Origin: Erodium maritimum
Lineage: Eukaryota > Streptophyta > Magnoliopsida > Geraniales > Geraniaceae
Reading direction: 5' to 3'
Length of the DNA: 64,000 bases
Assembly (NCBI GenBank): GCA_963921825.1
Contig: OY997589.1
Coordinates: forward strand, 81,700,523-81,764,522
Shown: positions 1 to 11,039 of the stretch, piece after piece
Position numbering within the stretch: position 1 is the stretch's first letter
Layout: each line of letters starts with the position of its first letter
Translations under genes and position numbers: made by a program
The notes under the pieces: model-generated
Told to the model about the DNA's origin: nothing
Seen by the model: the letters and a program-made list of their open reading frames with translations, nothing else
The model's database searches: none

Positions 1-1016
1 GTAAAATGCAGTCCAAGATACAGATTTCCCACGAGGAGAAGACCAATGAAAACAATGAAAAATAAAACTACTCATACAGACACTGAGAGGCAAAAAGGCC
101 TAATGAATGAACAACAAAACTGACTGGAAACACAGAAATAAAGATACCACTGAAAAGAAACCAACAAGAGAGAAACCACTGAGAAAAACACTGAGTGTCA
201 ACACGACCACCTGGATTCAGAAAGACGGCTACCAAGCAACAACAGCCTCAGGAACGAAGATGGTCACTTTGATCAGACTCTCCACTCATATCCTCAACAA
301 AAGTCTGCCAATTCTTCTTGACCTCCCTTAAAGAAACCAAGTGTTCTTTCCGCATATCATTTTTTTCATTTAGTATTGAACCTTGAAAATTTTGATAACC
401 CCAGCAAAAACATCACTGATAAAAAAAATAAATAATAATTAAATAAAAAAACAGAGATGATAACAGGCAGGCTCCCAAGTACACGTAGCTATCTGTGATT
501 GGTGACACGTACGCACTTTAGCGCTTAGCCACTATAGTTATTTTAAGAAACTCAGATTTGGATAATGTAATCATTAATCATGATTATTAGGAGCTCGTGG
601 CTTCCTCTGTAATTGCAGTATGAAGACGAGGTTATTTCAGGAATATTTTTTTATGGTCGCCACCTAACTTGTTTACCGTTGGGTTTTGTGGTTTGTGATT
701 AGATTTTGTTAGCTTTAATCCAACCACTCTCGTTTGCTTTGGGTTGAAGTAAGGACCGTTTTTGACCGTTGGTGTTGAAAAAAATGAACAGAATTTGATT
801 GAACAATGTTGGATATTAAGCAAAATTCATATATAAATCCACAGTTTCATCATTTCATGTAAATTCTAGCCGTTGCTATGATTGTGATTACTTCTATGCA
901 TCTTGTACTATTTCTGAAATTCAATCTGATAATGAAGTTTCGGACATATAGATTTTCTAGACATCATTTATCATCTTCCTTAGTATTTGTGAATTGTATT
1001 TAAAGTATTTCTTAAG
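1..1016. other. AT-rich intergenic DNA, no gene seen
   Basis: No ORF here has recognisable protein character. The open frames of 60-75 codons have low-complexity composition and no splice context. Nothing else stands out. Confidence 0.5.
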
Positions 1017-1029
1017 AATGATACTCAAT

Positions 1030-2950
1030 CGACATTATTGTGGTCGCCTAGGAAAACGCTCTCATTTCTAGAAATCATTTGTTAGGGTTGGGAAGAAAAA
1101 TGTGACAGCGTAGATAGAATTCTCGTCGACGACAATGGAGGAGAGGAGAAATGACACAGGCAAACCTGTAGGGTTGGCAACAAAGGTGGTCGATGTCTGA
1201 AGTGGACCCAAGGTATGGCCCGCCCCTGGGCGTAGGTCGACTTAGCGATGAGCGGGCCTTATGCGACTGGGGTGGCAGAGGACGGTGGAGACCAGATCTT
1301 TCCGATGTCCCTAAGATAGGCGCTGCAACCCGTTGATCGTGCGATGGCTAGGCGTTTTTGGGAAACTCTGACCACGCCTCTTCCACATGTAGGGGCGGGG
1401 ACGACATGCAACCCTAAGACTGGTGTATCTGGACATGCATGGCTGAGAACGCAATCTCCGGGGTCCAACGGAAGTTATGGAAGATCTAGGCAACCAGATG
1501 GGGATCTGGCGATCCAAGAGGGGTGGTGCCTCTAACGGAGGTATGTGGATGAGGGGAAGTTTCACATACGCCTTGGAGGGAAGAGTCTTGACCCCAACTG
1601 TTTACCACTAGCAGTCTTTTGTAGATTGACTCTTGAAATCGTGTAGGATACCAGAGCTGATCGCAAGGCCTCTTGAGGGATGCGTTGTGGCGTTCTCCCT
1701 CCGAAAAACGAAAGAACGAGCGTGGGTGTCGGCGGGAGAGCCGCATGCTTTCTAGTGAGCGCTAGTGGTGTTGGCAAAACTCCAACTAGATGAAGATGTG
1801 AATGACATGAGTTGGGTGACTTCATGCATATATGGGTAATGTTGGAAGTGGGACAACTACCTCAACGATAACTCTAATTCAAGGAGTCGGATTCTGAGGT
1901 CATGTCTCTCTTGACCCTATCGTACGAGTACTTATCTGACCATTGTTTTATCAATGATCGGGTGGGGCACTTGGTCAAGAATTATCCTTAATGGGCTGGA
2001 GAACGGGAGCTCACCATGAGAGTCGTTATTGAACCACGAGCCAATAGCTAGGGTCTAGAGGAGGATAAGGAGAGGCAAGAAGTTACAAGGTCACCCCTGA
2101 GGTACGGGGCCTTTAGGGGGACCTCGGGCCCCAATTCTTAAGGGACCTTGAGGATTGCAGATGGGCCCCCCCTCGGTAAACAAGAAGGGAAATGGAAAGG
2201 GGAATTTTATGGAGGAGACTACCAGTTCGCAAGATCAGGAGAGAACACAGTCCGTTAGACATTAGGATGACAATTCTACCCCTATGTCACGGGGGATGAC
2301 ACATTCCTTCAAGAGGGGATCCCTCCATTCCGCCCATGGGGATGGAGGGACATGGAAAGGTAGGGAAGCTTCCCCCGTTTCGACGTCATTTGGACAACCA
2401 ATCTAAAGGGAGTCCACGTCTGGCTCATTCCCGAGTCTCAAGAAACGGTCGATTATGGATTTTCTGAGGGTAGCATTAGAGGGCTCCGCGTAGTAAGACG
2501 GGGTAGTGGGGAAACCTGGGGTTGGTGGGAGGGTTGTAGATACCCCCTATGATGACGTTTTTTCAACTGAGTATCGGCGCAATACCTCCCAACCGTTTTG
2601 GGAGCCAGCACCTTCACGTTACTCAGGCTCTTGTAGATTATCCAAGGGAGGAGGACGTTCGCTAGTTATTTAGTCCAGTTGTGCACCGTCACATCTTAGG
2701 TTTCGGGCAGGCCAAGCCTTCTTTGTCAGTCTTTATTTGTTGTATCAATGGTCCCAATTGTTAACACATCATCACCCTAGAGGCCCTTTTCTGATTCGTA
2801 TGACATATTTCATGCTTTATAGTCCAACGATGTTTCACTTTATTATTATGTTACTTTTCAATTTTCCTATGGTTTTTCGACTCTGCTTATTTATCGTTTA
2901 TTAGTTTGTGTCTTCGGACGTTTATATATAAAACGCTTCTACATCAAAAA
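1030..2950 (+). mobile_element. Decayed LINE-related retroposon with DUF4283-like ORF1 remnant
   Basis: This GC-rich island ends in a short A-run at about 2945-2952 and is flanked by an imperfect direct repeat, AATGATACTCAAT (1017-1029) and AATGATGCTCGAT (2951-2963), 11 of 13 matching. That fits target-primed reverse transcription. Inside, the + frame at about 1920-1990 reads YEYLSDHCFINDRVGHL. I align this to the zinc-knuckle end of the plant LINE ORF1/DUF4283 family (usual form CxxCGxxGHxxxxC); here one Cys and the Gly-His pair remain. Many stops interrupt all frames, so it is dead. No endonuclease or reverse transcriptase is present, so it is either an ORF1-only derivative or a heavily deleted LINE. 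The family call is moderate; the boundaries are tentative. Confidence 0.5.
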
Positions 2951-3384
2951 AATGATGCTCGATATATTTATCATAAAACAAGACATTTAAATTATACTAA
3001 ATGAGCAATGGTCATGTACGAAAAAATTTAAGGAAAAATTTTGTTTCCTTATAACTATTACATGTATCTATACTCCTTTACAATCTTCTCTCACTCTCAA
3101 GTCCTTCTTAAATCGATAATACCTAAAAATTGAGGTAGCTCAATCGATTATTCAACTTCTGTGATTATTCTCCCTTTGATAATGATGATTTCAGAGTGTT
3201 TTTTCAAATGAATCATTTGTGAAAGCTGATGCGACCCAAGTGTCTGATTCCCATCAATAAACCACTATATATATTTATGTTCACCACATTCCATCTTTGT
3301 CGGTCCTATGTTACAACCACTGACATCTGTTCCGATACAATCAATCAGACGAGTGTATAGAAGTAATCTGCGTTGGATCAAGGG

Positions 3385-3860
3385 GAAACTAAAGACTACT
3401 ACAAAAGGAACCATAAGATTGGAGACATATTTTGGAAGTTTGCTCAATTCGATTACTACAAGAATCATGACATATCTCAAAATTATCAGAGAACTCCAAA
3501 AAAGTTCAATGATTGTTTTATGCAATGTGAAAAAATCTACACCAGTGGTTAGTTTGATGATTGGTTGTACGATAAGGTATTGAAGATGTACAATATGAAT
3601 GAAACACCAAAACACTTCATCTCGAAGCATTGGAGGATGCAGTTTGAATGGAGCCCAAAAGACTGGGAATTACAAGACTTAAGGCGATAAGAGAACACGA
3701 TTGGATGGTTTAGGATCATATAGCTCGTCCCAAAAAATCGGATAAAAAGATCACAAGTGGCATGAATCAAAACGGTCCGCGCCCCCGTTGAAAGAGCTCC
3801 ATCTCCCATGCCCGAAGTACGTCCATAATGCTAGAGGACGGTTAAAATGAAATGAAAAAA
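3385..3860 (+). pseudogene. NAM-associated-domain protein relic (PIF/Harbinger-companion type)
   Basis: Reading from 3385, a 101-codon frame runs to TAA at 3688-3690 with a single internal TAG at 3550-3552. It contains GDIFWKFAQF, then RTPKKFNDCFMQCEKIYTSG, then WLYDKVLKMY, then HWRMQFEWSPKDWE. This is the order found in plant proteins with a 'No apical meristem-associated' C-terminal domain (PF14303), often annotated glutathione S-transferase T3-like and common beside PIF/Harbinger transposons. Past the frame, around 3780-3860, an alternate frame resembles the basic RPxGRKxxK tail of those proteins. The N-terminal trihelix part is not recognisable. I infer a transposon-derived pseudogene rather than a host gene. 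Confidence 0.55.
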
Positions 3861-5677
3861 ATAAAATGACGAATAGTGACACATGATCCATTGTCAAGGT
3901 GAAGAACTCACAACTAACACTCATGTTGGAGCTGAATTTGAAGCTCAATCAACATGACAAGGTATTTAAGTAACAACACAAACTCGATATACTTCAAAAA
4001 TTGGATAACACATATCAATTTCGAATGACAACGGACAACCTAGATTTCTATATAAGTACAATAAAATAGTACAAGAACCTAATAACACACACTTTGATCA
4101 GTATTCCGTAATGTGTAATTTCAAATATTATGCCAAGACCACTATTTTTCAATATAGTTGACCTTGAGATATATGTGACGTTTATGTAACTTTTAAGTTA
4201 ATTACAATAAAATTATATTTTTAATTAATAAGTTATATAATCTCAGCATAGATCGTATTTATGTAATTAAATAAATACGAATTCATACCATTAACGAAAT
4301 TAACAGATACATACAATCTTAAGAAGCATTCTATATATGATCTTCCTCCGATTTTTATTTCCTCAATCAACAGAACTAACATACAAAAACAACTTTACGA
4401 AGAAGCTGACCATTTTACAATCTCCTAAATAATCACAGTTAAATAATAAAACCATTTTATAAATATGATTAAAACAAAATAGTAGTTACTTTTAATATCA
4501 AACATTTTTTACAAGCATCAACGGACACAAGAATTAGGACAAACACGAAATGGAGAGGGTGAGAGCAATGGCCCATGGTTAGATTTACAAATGTATTATC
4601 GAAAAGGACACTCAAAACAGTACTCAGTGTAAAGTGATCACAAGCTTACATTACCATCTCCACATTTGGCCTATATTTGTTGTCTTCATCACATATATTT
4701 TTTTTCAAAAGAATATCGGAATTTTCAACTCTTACTGTTTATTACATATTTGACCATTTATTAACGTAGAAATATGCATGGAACTTGCAAAAAGAATTTA
4801 CCAAAGGAATGTGTTCTGTTCATATTTCTGTAACCTCGTGCTTCTTCTATGCATGATTCAAACTCCACATGCTCAGTTTGCACGTAAATAAATGCATATG
4901 GACCACACCAAAACCATGCCCTATTTTAATGTCTAGGGTTTTTGAATGCTAAGCAATGAAGCATCACAAAAGAAGATGAATCATTACTAATCATGGCCTC
5001 TTGGATGACATTGACCCATCAATCCGTTAGTAGGGTCTATACGGAAAATATACGGTTGTTATACGAGGATTATGTAATTTATTATCAGGTATATCGTAAT
5101 AAATATAATTTCTATACATATAAACCTCCGGAAGGTATGCTTTTTTTAAAAGGCGAGCCGAGAGAGGGCATTGTATTAATGTCTTGAGAACATAATAGTG
5201 TTTGGGCCTCCAGTAGGACACCCAGCGCTCTGAACCCGTAAAAACAATCTAGTTGGCATCCTAGACAACAATAGAAGTCCCTACGGTCAAGCCGGTCAAA
5301 ACAAAAAAATAACCTAACCGAAACACCAAATACCAAATTCCAAAATAATACTGAAAGGAAATAACAGAATAGAAACAACAGAAATAAAGCGGATCCTCGA
5401 GTAGCATCCTTTGCTCCAAAGTCGCCCATTCCGGCCGTTGGTGCCGCATAGGCAGACCCCAATCTATCAGTCCTCCTCCCGGATCCCAAATCCACCGTTT
5501 GTAATGCTTCGAGACCTTTCCCCAATGGTTCGGGCATGTGTTCGGTTGATAGAGTTGTACCAAAACCAAATCTCGGTAAATCGAAACCATTAGTTGATGG
5601 AATCGATATCGGATTAGCCTTGAAAGCTCTTCATAATCTCTTAAATTCAGAATAAAGTCTCTAAGACTAAGTAGAGA
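3861..5677. other. AT-rich DNA with an unidentified exon-like patch
   Basis: Most of this is AT-rich and featureless. At 4993-5187 a + ORF of 64 codons starts MASWMTLTHQ and ends in TGA. It is protein-like, but I do not recognise it. At about 5450-5650 a second + frame reads LPDPKSTVCNASRPFPNGSG and continues about 40 residues without a stop. The base composition here differs from the flanks. These may be pieces of one decayed gene or an organellar fragment. I cannot assign them. Confidence 0.3.
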
Positions 5678-5682
5678 AATAC

Positions 5683-5896
5683 TGTAACACCTCGCCGTCC
5701 CACACAGGGCCCCACGCGCGGCGATGTTAGGTCTGCAGCCCAATACACCCCAACCCCTCTCGTGGGTTCAAGTCTCACCAACAACCTAGGTTGGTATTTG
5801 TCTGTGGACAGTACACCAGAGGGGTTGGGGTGTATTGGGCTGCAGACCTAACATCGCCACGCGTGGGGCCCGAGTCTGGCACGGCGGGATGTTACA
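5683..5896. mobile_element. 214-bp hairpin element with TG...CA ends
   Basis: The element starts TGTAACA and ends TGTTACA, and its two ~77-bp arms are near-perfect inverted repeats of each other (for example TTAGGTCTGCAGCCCAATAC in the left arm and its complement in the right). The arms are joined by a ~60-bp loop. A 5-bp direct repeat, AATAC, flanks it at 5678-5682 and 5897-5901. Long arms suggest a foldback MITE, but TG...CA ends with a 5-bp duplication are what an LTR-type integrase leaves. The family is therefore open. Confidence 0.65.
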
Positions 5897-5901
5897 AATA
5901 C

Positions 5902-7171
5902 TATGGTTGTGATCGGATAGAGAAGAGAGACCATTGTTGGACCCGTCTTTCGTGGTCCCCATCGAACGGTTGTCGCAACCTCGCCAGGTGATTTTGCGAT
6001 TGAAGACGTCATATTCCGACATCTTTGCTGTTGTGATCAATAGGAACAGAGCCATGGCGCAGGCTATGACCAAAGTGTTGTGCGGCTAGGGTATTTTCGC
6101 AAACGGCAGAGAGCCCTGAAAGGTATGATGAAATAATATACATAAGAATACATTGGAAATACATCTAGTCTCGGAGAGTGATAGTCTAACATCTAAGAGT
6201 ATATTGTATGTAAGATTACCTCGCACTTGAAGAGGCCAGTTTCAACAGTTTCATTAAGTCATCTATTCAAGACATAATTAAGATAATTTGTCAATATGAA
6301 CTTTTAGATAAATCAAATTTCAACATAGCATCCATTTGTTGTTTGAGGTGGATCCTCTCATTGCTACTTGCATGGTTGATGATAGATTTAAGAAAAACAA
6401 ATCTTTCCATTTATCACCTTTCATAGTTTAGAGTTTAGCTTTAGAATCTAAAGTAATACCAATGACTTAAAACTGACTGAAGTGCATGATCAGTGAAGAT
6501 ATCAATTTGATTTATATCACATAATAAGGGTCACTTTCATTTCAAAACCTATTTTTTTCCTTTCCTTTCTAAAATTGGCATCATGATATAGGTAAGTCCC
6601 TTTTATGATAGATACATATGGTGGTACTTGCCATTTTGGTTACAAATTAATAGCTAGACAGCTTGTACTTCACCTCCTTTTTACTTTCCATTCAAACCTA
6701 CTCATTCTACAGTCTACACCATCTTTTGTGATGTGTACTTTTCAAATCCATCAACAACCATAAAATAATTGAAGGTGTCAACATTAGAGTATTGAATCAA
6801 ATCACTATCAACCTTTTAATGTTTATCAATTAAAAACTTAAAACACATAAAAAATTGATTTTTTTTCTTTAATTACTATTTTTAAAATTGAAAACTTCCA
6901 TGGTGTAATTTTCATTTTATCGGAACAAATTTATACAAAATACAAAAAGAAAAGTTTAGGACATTCTTTTACAATTTTAAAAATAAGGATTACAAGTTGC
7001 AGGAAGTAAATCAAAATACTCTTATGTAATTATCTTTTGAAGCAAATCACTGTCAATCTTTAACATCAATATACTGATTAGTTATTGAGATCAAATAAAT
7101 CTATTCTGAACTTATAAAACTAGAAATGACCCTATTCATGTAAATTCGAATTTACAAATCTTAATATGCCT
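5902..7171. other. AT-rich intergenic DNA, no gene seen
   Basis: No coding frame, inverted repeat or RNA gene was recognised in this stretch. Confidence 0.5.
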
Positions 7172-7187
7172 ATCTATTTTCAGTTTA

Positions 7188-8620
7188 TGTTTGTGGGAAA
7201 GAACACTTAACCATGTCTCTCTAAACTTTTTATCTCTCTCTCTATTAAACCCTAGTTCTTCCTGGTTTGGGCCGGTCGGTGGCCGGCCGGTCTTGGTGAC
7301 TAGTCGGCTGGCGGTGGCTCCCCTCCTTCTTCTTACTCATTTGCTCTTCTTTCTCCCTCCGTTTTTAGCCCCGATTCATCGGTCGTCGCCCTGTACCGAA
7401 ACAGATCTTGACTTCTTCAGATCTACTCTTCCTCGTTGACCAGAGGCTTCCTTCGCCGGCCAAGATGCGTCTTCTCTCCCTCACGTGCTCGGGTTTCCTG
7501 TGGGTAATCATCAGTAGCAGATATAGTGGTCGGTGGCTTTTCTCTCGCGCGTGGAGGGTTGGGGCAGCTCGGGTTGGACTGTGGGACGATTTTCCTTCTT
7601 CCGGAAAGGATTGTCGTTGACAAGGGCTACCCTCGCTACTGTGGTGGCCTCTTCATCCTCGCGCTTCTGCGATTACGGCGTCCGGTACCGGTTTCAGTTG
7701 TGGGACTCGCTTCTTCCTCTTGCTGGTGAAGATCGGGTGATTCAGGTTCGGTTCGTCTCTCCTAGTTGTTGCCCTGAGAGTTTCCTTGTTTGGTTTCTCT
7801 CGTGTTATCTCTTTCACACTTGATCCCCCTCTTCTGATTCCGATCTTGATGATCCTTCTCTCCGACCCTGTTTTGGCGGAGACTCGACGTCCGTTTGTTG
7901 GCCGGCGTCGAGAGTTGGATATTGAGCCTTTGTTACGGAAAAATCTTGATCGGGATCGGGTAGTGCTTTATCGTTGTGGTGTTGGCCACTGGTGTGTCGG
8001 AGTCCTCGTGACTCCGGTGAGTTTTGGGGGGTTTAAGTTTGGAGTTTTGGCAATAACTGGGTTGATCTGTTGGGTGTTGTGGAGCTGTTGGCTGCCTTCC
8101 CCTTTGGAGAGGGGTGCGATTTGGCTGGGTTAGTGCTGGGTTTTCCCTTCTCTTTTGTTCTCTCGCTAGCTCTTCTATGCCCGACCTTGTTTGGGTCGGG
8201 GCCACTCGGTTTTCGGGTGTTGGCCTCCGAGTTGGTTGTTTTGGCTGTTCTGAAGTTCTGGTGGGAGAATTGAGGGTCGGGTGTGGCGGCGGCCGGTTAG
8301 TGTGGGTGTGGTTCTTGTTTAGTTATATCATTGTTGCCTGTTTGTTATGCTTAAATGTTGTTTTTTACTTGGATAAGAGTCATGTTTCAACCCCTACGTG
8401 AGTTTGTTTTGTTGGGTTTGTTCTGTTTATTTGTGTACTTAATGTGTGTCAAATCTGGGTAAGTAGAAATGTGTATACCCATTGTTTTGGGTTTGTTTGT
8501 ATCTGTTTGGAGGTGCCAAGTTGGCATGCTCTGTGTTGTACCTGCGGGTTCGCCCTTGACCTTATTTTCAGTTTTTGAAAACTTGTTTTTTTTAAAAAAA
8601 AATTGTTGATCAAAAAAATA
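7188..8620 (+). mobile_element. Non-autonomous retroposon with 16-bp target-site duplication
   Basis: A GC-rich, CT-rich-headed segment (a tctctctct tract followed by AAACCCTAG) ends in A-rich DNA at 8593-8620. It is flanked by ATCTATTTTCAGTTTA at 7172-7187 and ATCTATTTTCAATTTA at 8621-8636, differing at one base. Duplication length and A-rich 3' end indicate LINE-machinery retroposition on the + strand. Several overlapping frames of 60-115 codons exist but share no family signature, and no reverse transcriptase is seen. It resembles the 43239-44514 element in size and head style. It could be a long SINE-like element, an internally deleted LINE or a processed transcript. Confidence 0.6.
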
Positions 8621-8695
8621 ATCTATTTTCAATTTAGGCAAATTGAAGTCCTTTTGATCAGGGTCAATTAAACCGAGTATATTTTTGTGACATCT

Positions 8696-9174
8696 ATGGT
8701 TAGAACTCTAAAAAACATTGGCTTAGTGATGCAGTCCATATCGAAGATGTATTAATGCAGCAGTTGGAGAACCCGGAAATGCGATAGTGTCTGAATCCGA
8801 CAAACCTTTAACATTTTTTGGGTCGAAACGGGACTCGAGCAAAACTCATTGCTTTTCCGTGACCGACGATGTTTTTCGGCTATCCGGGGTCATATGGAGG
8901 GACAAATTCGTATATTTGGAGTCCGAGTACTCATTTTCTTTTTGTTTTAGGGTTTTGAGGTTTCTTATTCGTTTTAGGACTTTAAGGTTTAGTTTCCTTA
9001 TTGTATTAAGACTTTGGGTTTAGTTTGTTATATAAACACATGATGTTTAGATTGTAAGACGGTATTCTGAATCAATAAACACAAAACGAGTTTCAAACTC
9101 AAACTATTTTGTTCGATATTCATTGTGAACTAACGAATCTGATAAATAACTCTTTTTCCGCTATACATTCTACA
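8696..9174 (+). repeat. LTR-like block (possible solo LTR)
   Basis: The block begins TGTGACATC and carries a TATA-like TATATAAACA near 9030 followed by an AATAAA polyadenylation-type signal near 9073-9082. This resembles the promoter-to-R layout of a plant LTR. Boundaries are approximate, and I found no convincing 5-bp duplication or partner LTR. It could instead be a decayed gene end. Confidence 0.28.
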
Positions 9175-10638
9175 TCACTTAGTAACTAATGTTAGGGGAG
9201 GGATTGTGTGAGCAGTTAGATTATGAATTATGTTTATAAAAGTTATGTTTTTGGTTGGGGAATTTAGCCCCAAATTAATTGGGGTTGTCGACCAATCGTA
9301 ATGGGTGAAAATGAACATATGCTGAGTGAATTGAATAAAAGTAGCCGGCCTATGCTATGCATTTTTGATGTTTCATGATGCATTCATTACAATAATATGA
9401 AACAACAAACCTTAATATATATAAATTCTTAATTTAAAAAAATATATAAGGAATTTCTTTTTCTCTCTGTTTTTATAATATGTTTAGAATCCTAATTGAC
9501 CTAACAAATCTTGGTGGTTGATACATTATTCCAACGATAATTTCTAATACAGCAAAGCTCAATCCCATTGACATCCATTTCATGGTCAACGCACCAAATC
9601 ACGGGAGTAAGTGTATCTTAAACATACACTTCCTGGCTTTAAAATGCATGGTAGGTGATAGTGGGATAGTTGTATTAAATTTGGGAGTGGTAAAACACAA
9701 TCCCCTCAAATCAAACTTAATTTGATATACTTAAAAGGGTGAATTATGATTTTACTTTGAACTGATGTGTTTACAAATGGGTCTGATTACGATAAGAGCT
9801 TCAAAAATGAGACATAAAAAAAGATCGATTAAGGGAAAATAACATGAATAGAGAAATAATAACATTATGTAAGATTCATGATTTGAACTCATGTATGCAA
9901 AAAAAAAAAAAAAAAAAAAAAACAGGCTTTGATACATGTTAAACTAAGAACTTAATTATGATTTTACACTCTTAAGCGTATCTCAATCGAAGGTGTGGTG
10001 TACAAACACTATAGAAGGGCGATGACAGGGTTAAAGCTACCATACGCGATGCCTTTTTTTTTATATCAGAAAGTAATTAATGCATTAAAAAGTGGCGTGG
10101 GTTTCGGGAAGAAAACCACAAACCACCAATCCAACAACAACACTCAACAAAATGACAAATGTTTGAATGACAAAAGAAAGCAAGAAAACATGAACACTCT
10201 CAAAAAATGAGGAGCACTAGAAAAAAAGGAGGAAGAGGTTAAGTAGGCTGATAAGCAGACTGCGAAACCAACCAAAAAATAGGAGACGGAGCTTACCCTT
10301 CCGCCTACGTCAAAATAAGAGGTCTAAGCTAAATACTCCTCAGAATGATAGTCGGATCAGAGACCGGAGCTCCTGGCCTGACCACAAGGACAATAACGCT
10401 TAACAACCAGGCATCACTGGCCCACACTTCTTCTGCTCTTTTTCTTGTGACACATGATTTTTTTCTTCTATTGTCTTTCTTGAGTGACACTTATTTATCT
10501 AATTATCTGTTAGAACAAATTAAATAACACTATCATAAACACTCTAACACACTATCTCTCAAAGGTTACATAATCATGTCCTATGTGTGCAAAAACATGG
10601 ACTAGAGCTCTAGTTGACAAGGTTCAGACCACTCCCAT
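9175..10638. other. Non-genic DNA with a possible LINE 3'-end fragment on -
   Basis: A run of more than 20 A lies at about 9899-9922. On the - strand, 10430 down to about 10050 ends in TTTCTGATATAAAAAAAAA, which looks like a plant LINE 3' tail. No coding sequence was recognised. Confidence 0.35.
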
Positions 10639-10648
10639 GTGTGCAAAA

Positions 10649-10684
10649 GAGATTTTTACTGAAAATGCCTTATTTTTTGTAAGT
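10649..10684 (+). repeat. Left terminal inverted repeat of the MULE
   Basis: These 36 bp mirror 20489-20524. The shared core CTTATTTTTTGTAAGT is identical at both ends. The target-site duplication GTGTGCAAAA lies immediately outside at 10639-10648. Confidence 0.88.
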
Positions 10685-11039
10685 CTTAGGAGGGTAGACC
10701 TCGTAATATACCAACTTTATTTTCTTTTCATTTTGATTTTCTTTTTGTATCTAAAAAAATATGGTTTTACCCTTATACCCTTTCAACACTTAGCCAAAAA
10801 ACCAGGAATCTCTCCATCTCCATTCCAGCCAGCCTTGTTTTTTTTTTTTCCCTCCTTCACGTTTCTTCACCTGAACTCAAACGAAACCCCACGAAACCCA
10901 ACTGTTTTCCGGCGCCCAGTTCATCTCTGCTCTTCTCCTTCGTCGTCGTCATCTCCAAGCTTGGAGGATAAGTTCCAGTTGCATTTCTTCTCCTTTTCCG
11001 ACCAGTTTCAGTACTGTCTGAGCTACCCACTGATCTGAT

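Noticed and set aside
4990-5650. Plastid or mitochondrial insertion
   Set aside because: Composition suggested it, but I could not match any organellar gene by eye, so I left it unassigned.
7786-8401. ORFs of 67-115 codons in the retroposon at 7.2-8.6 kb
   Set aside because: Several frames are open at once because of GC and stop-codon composition. None shows a family motif.
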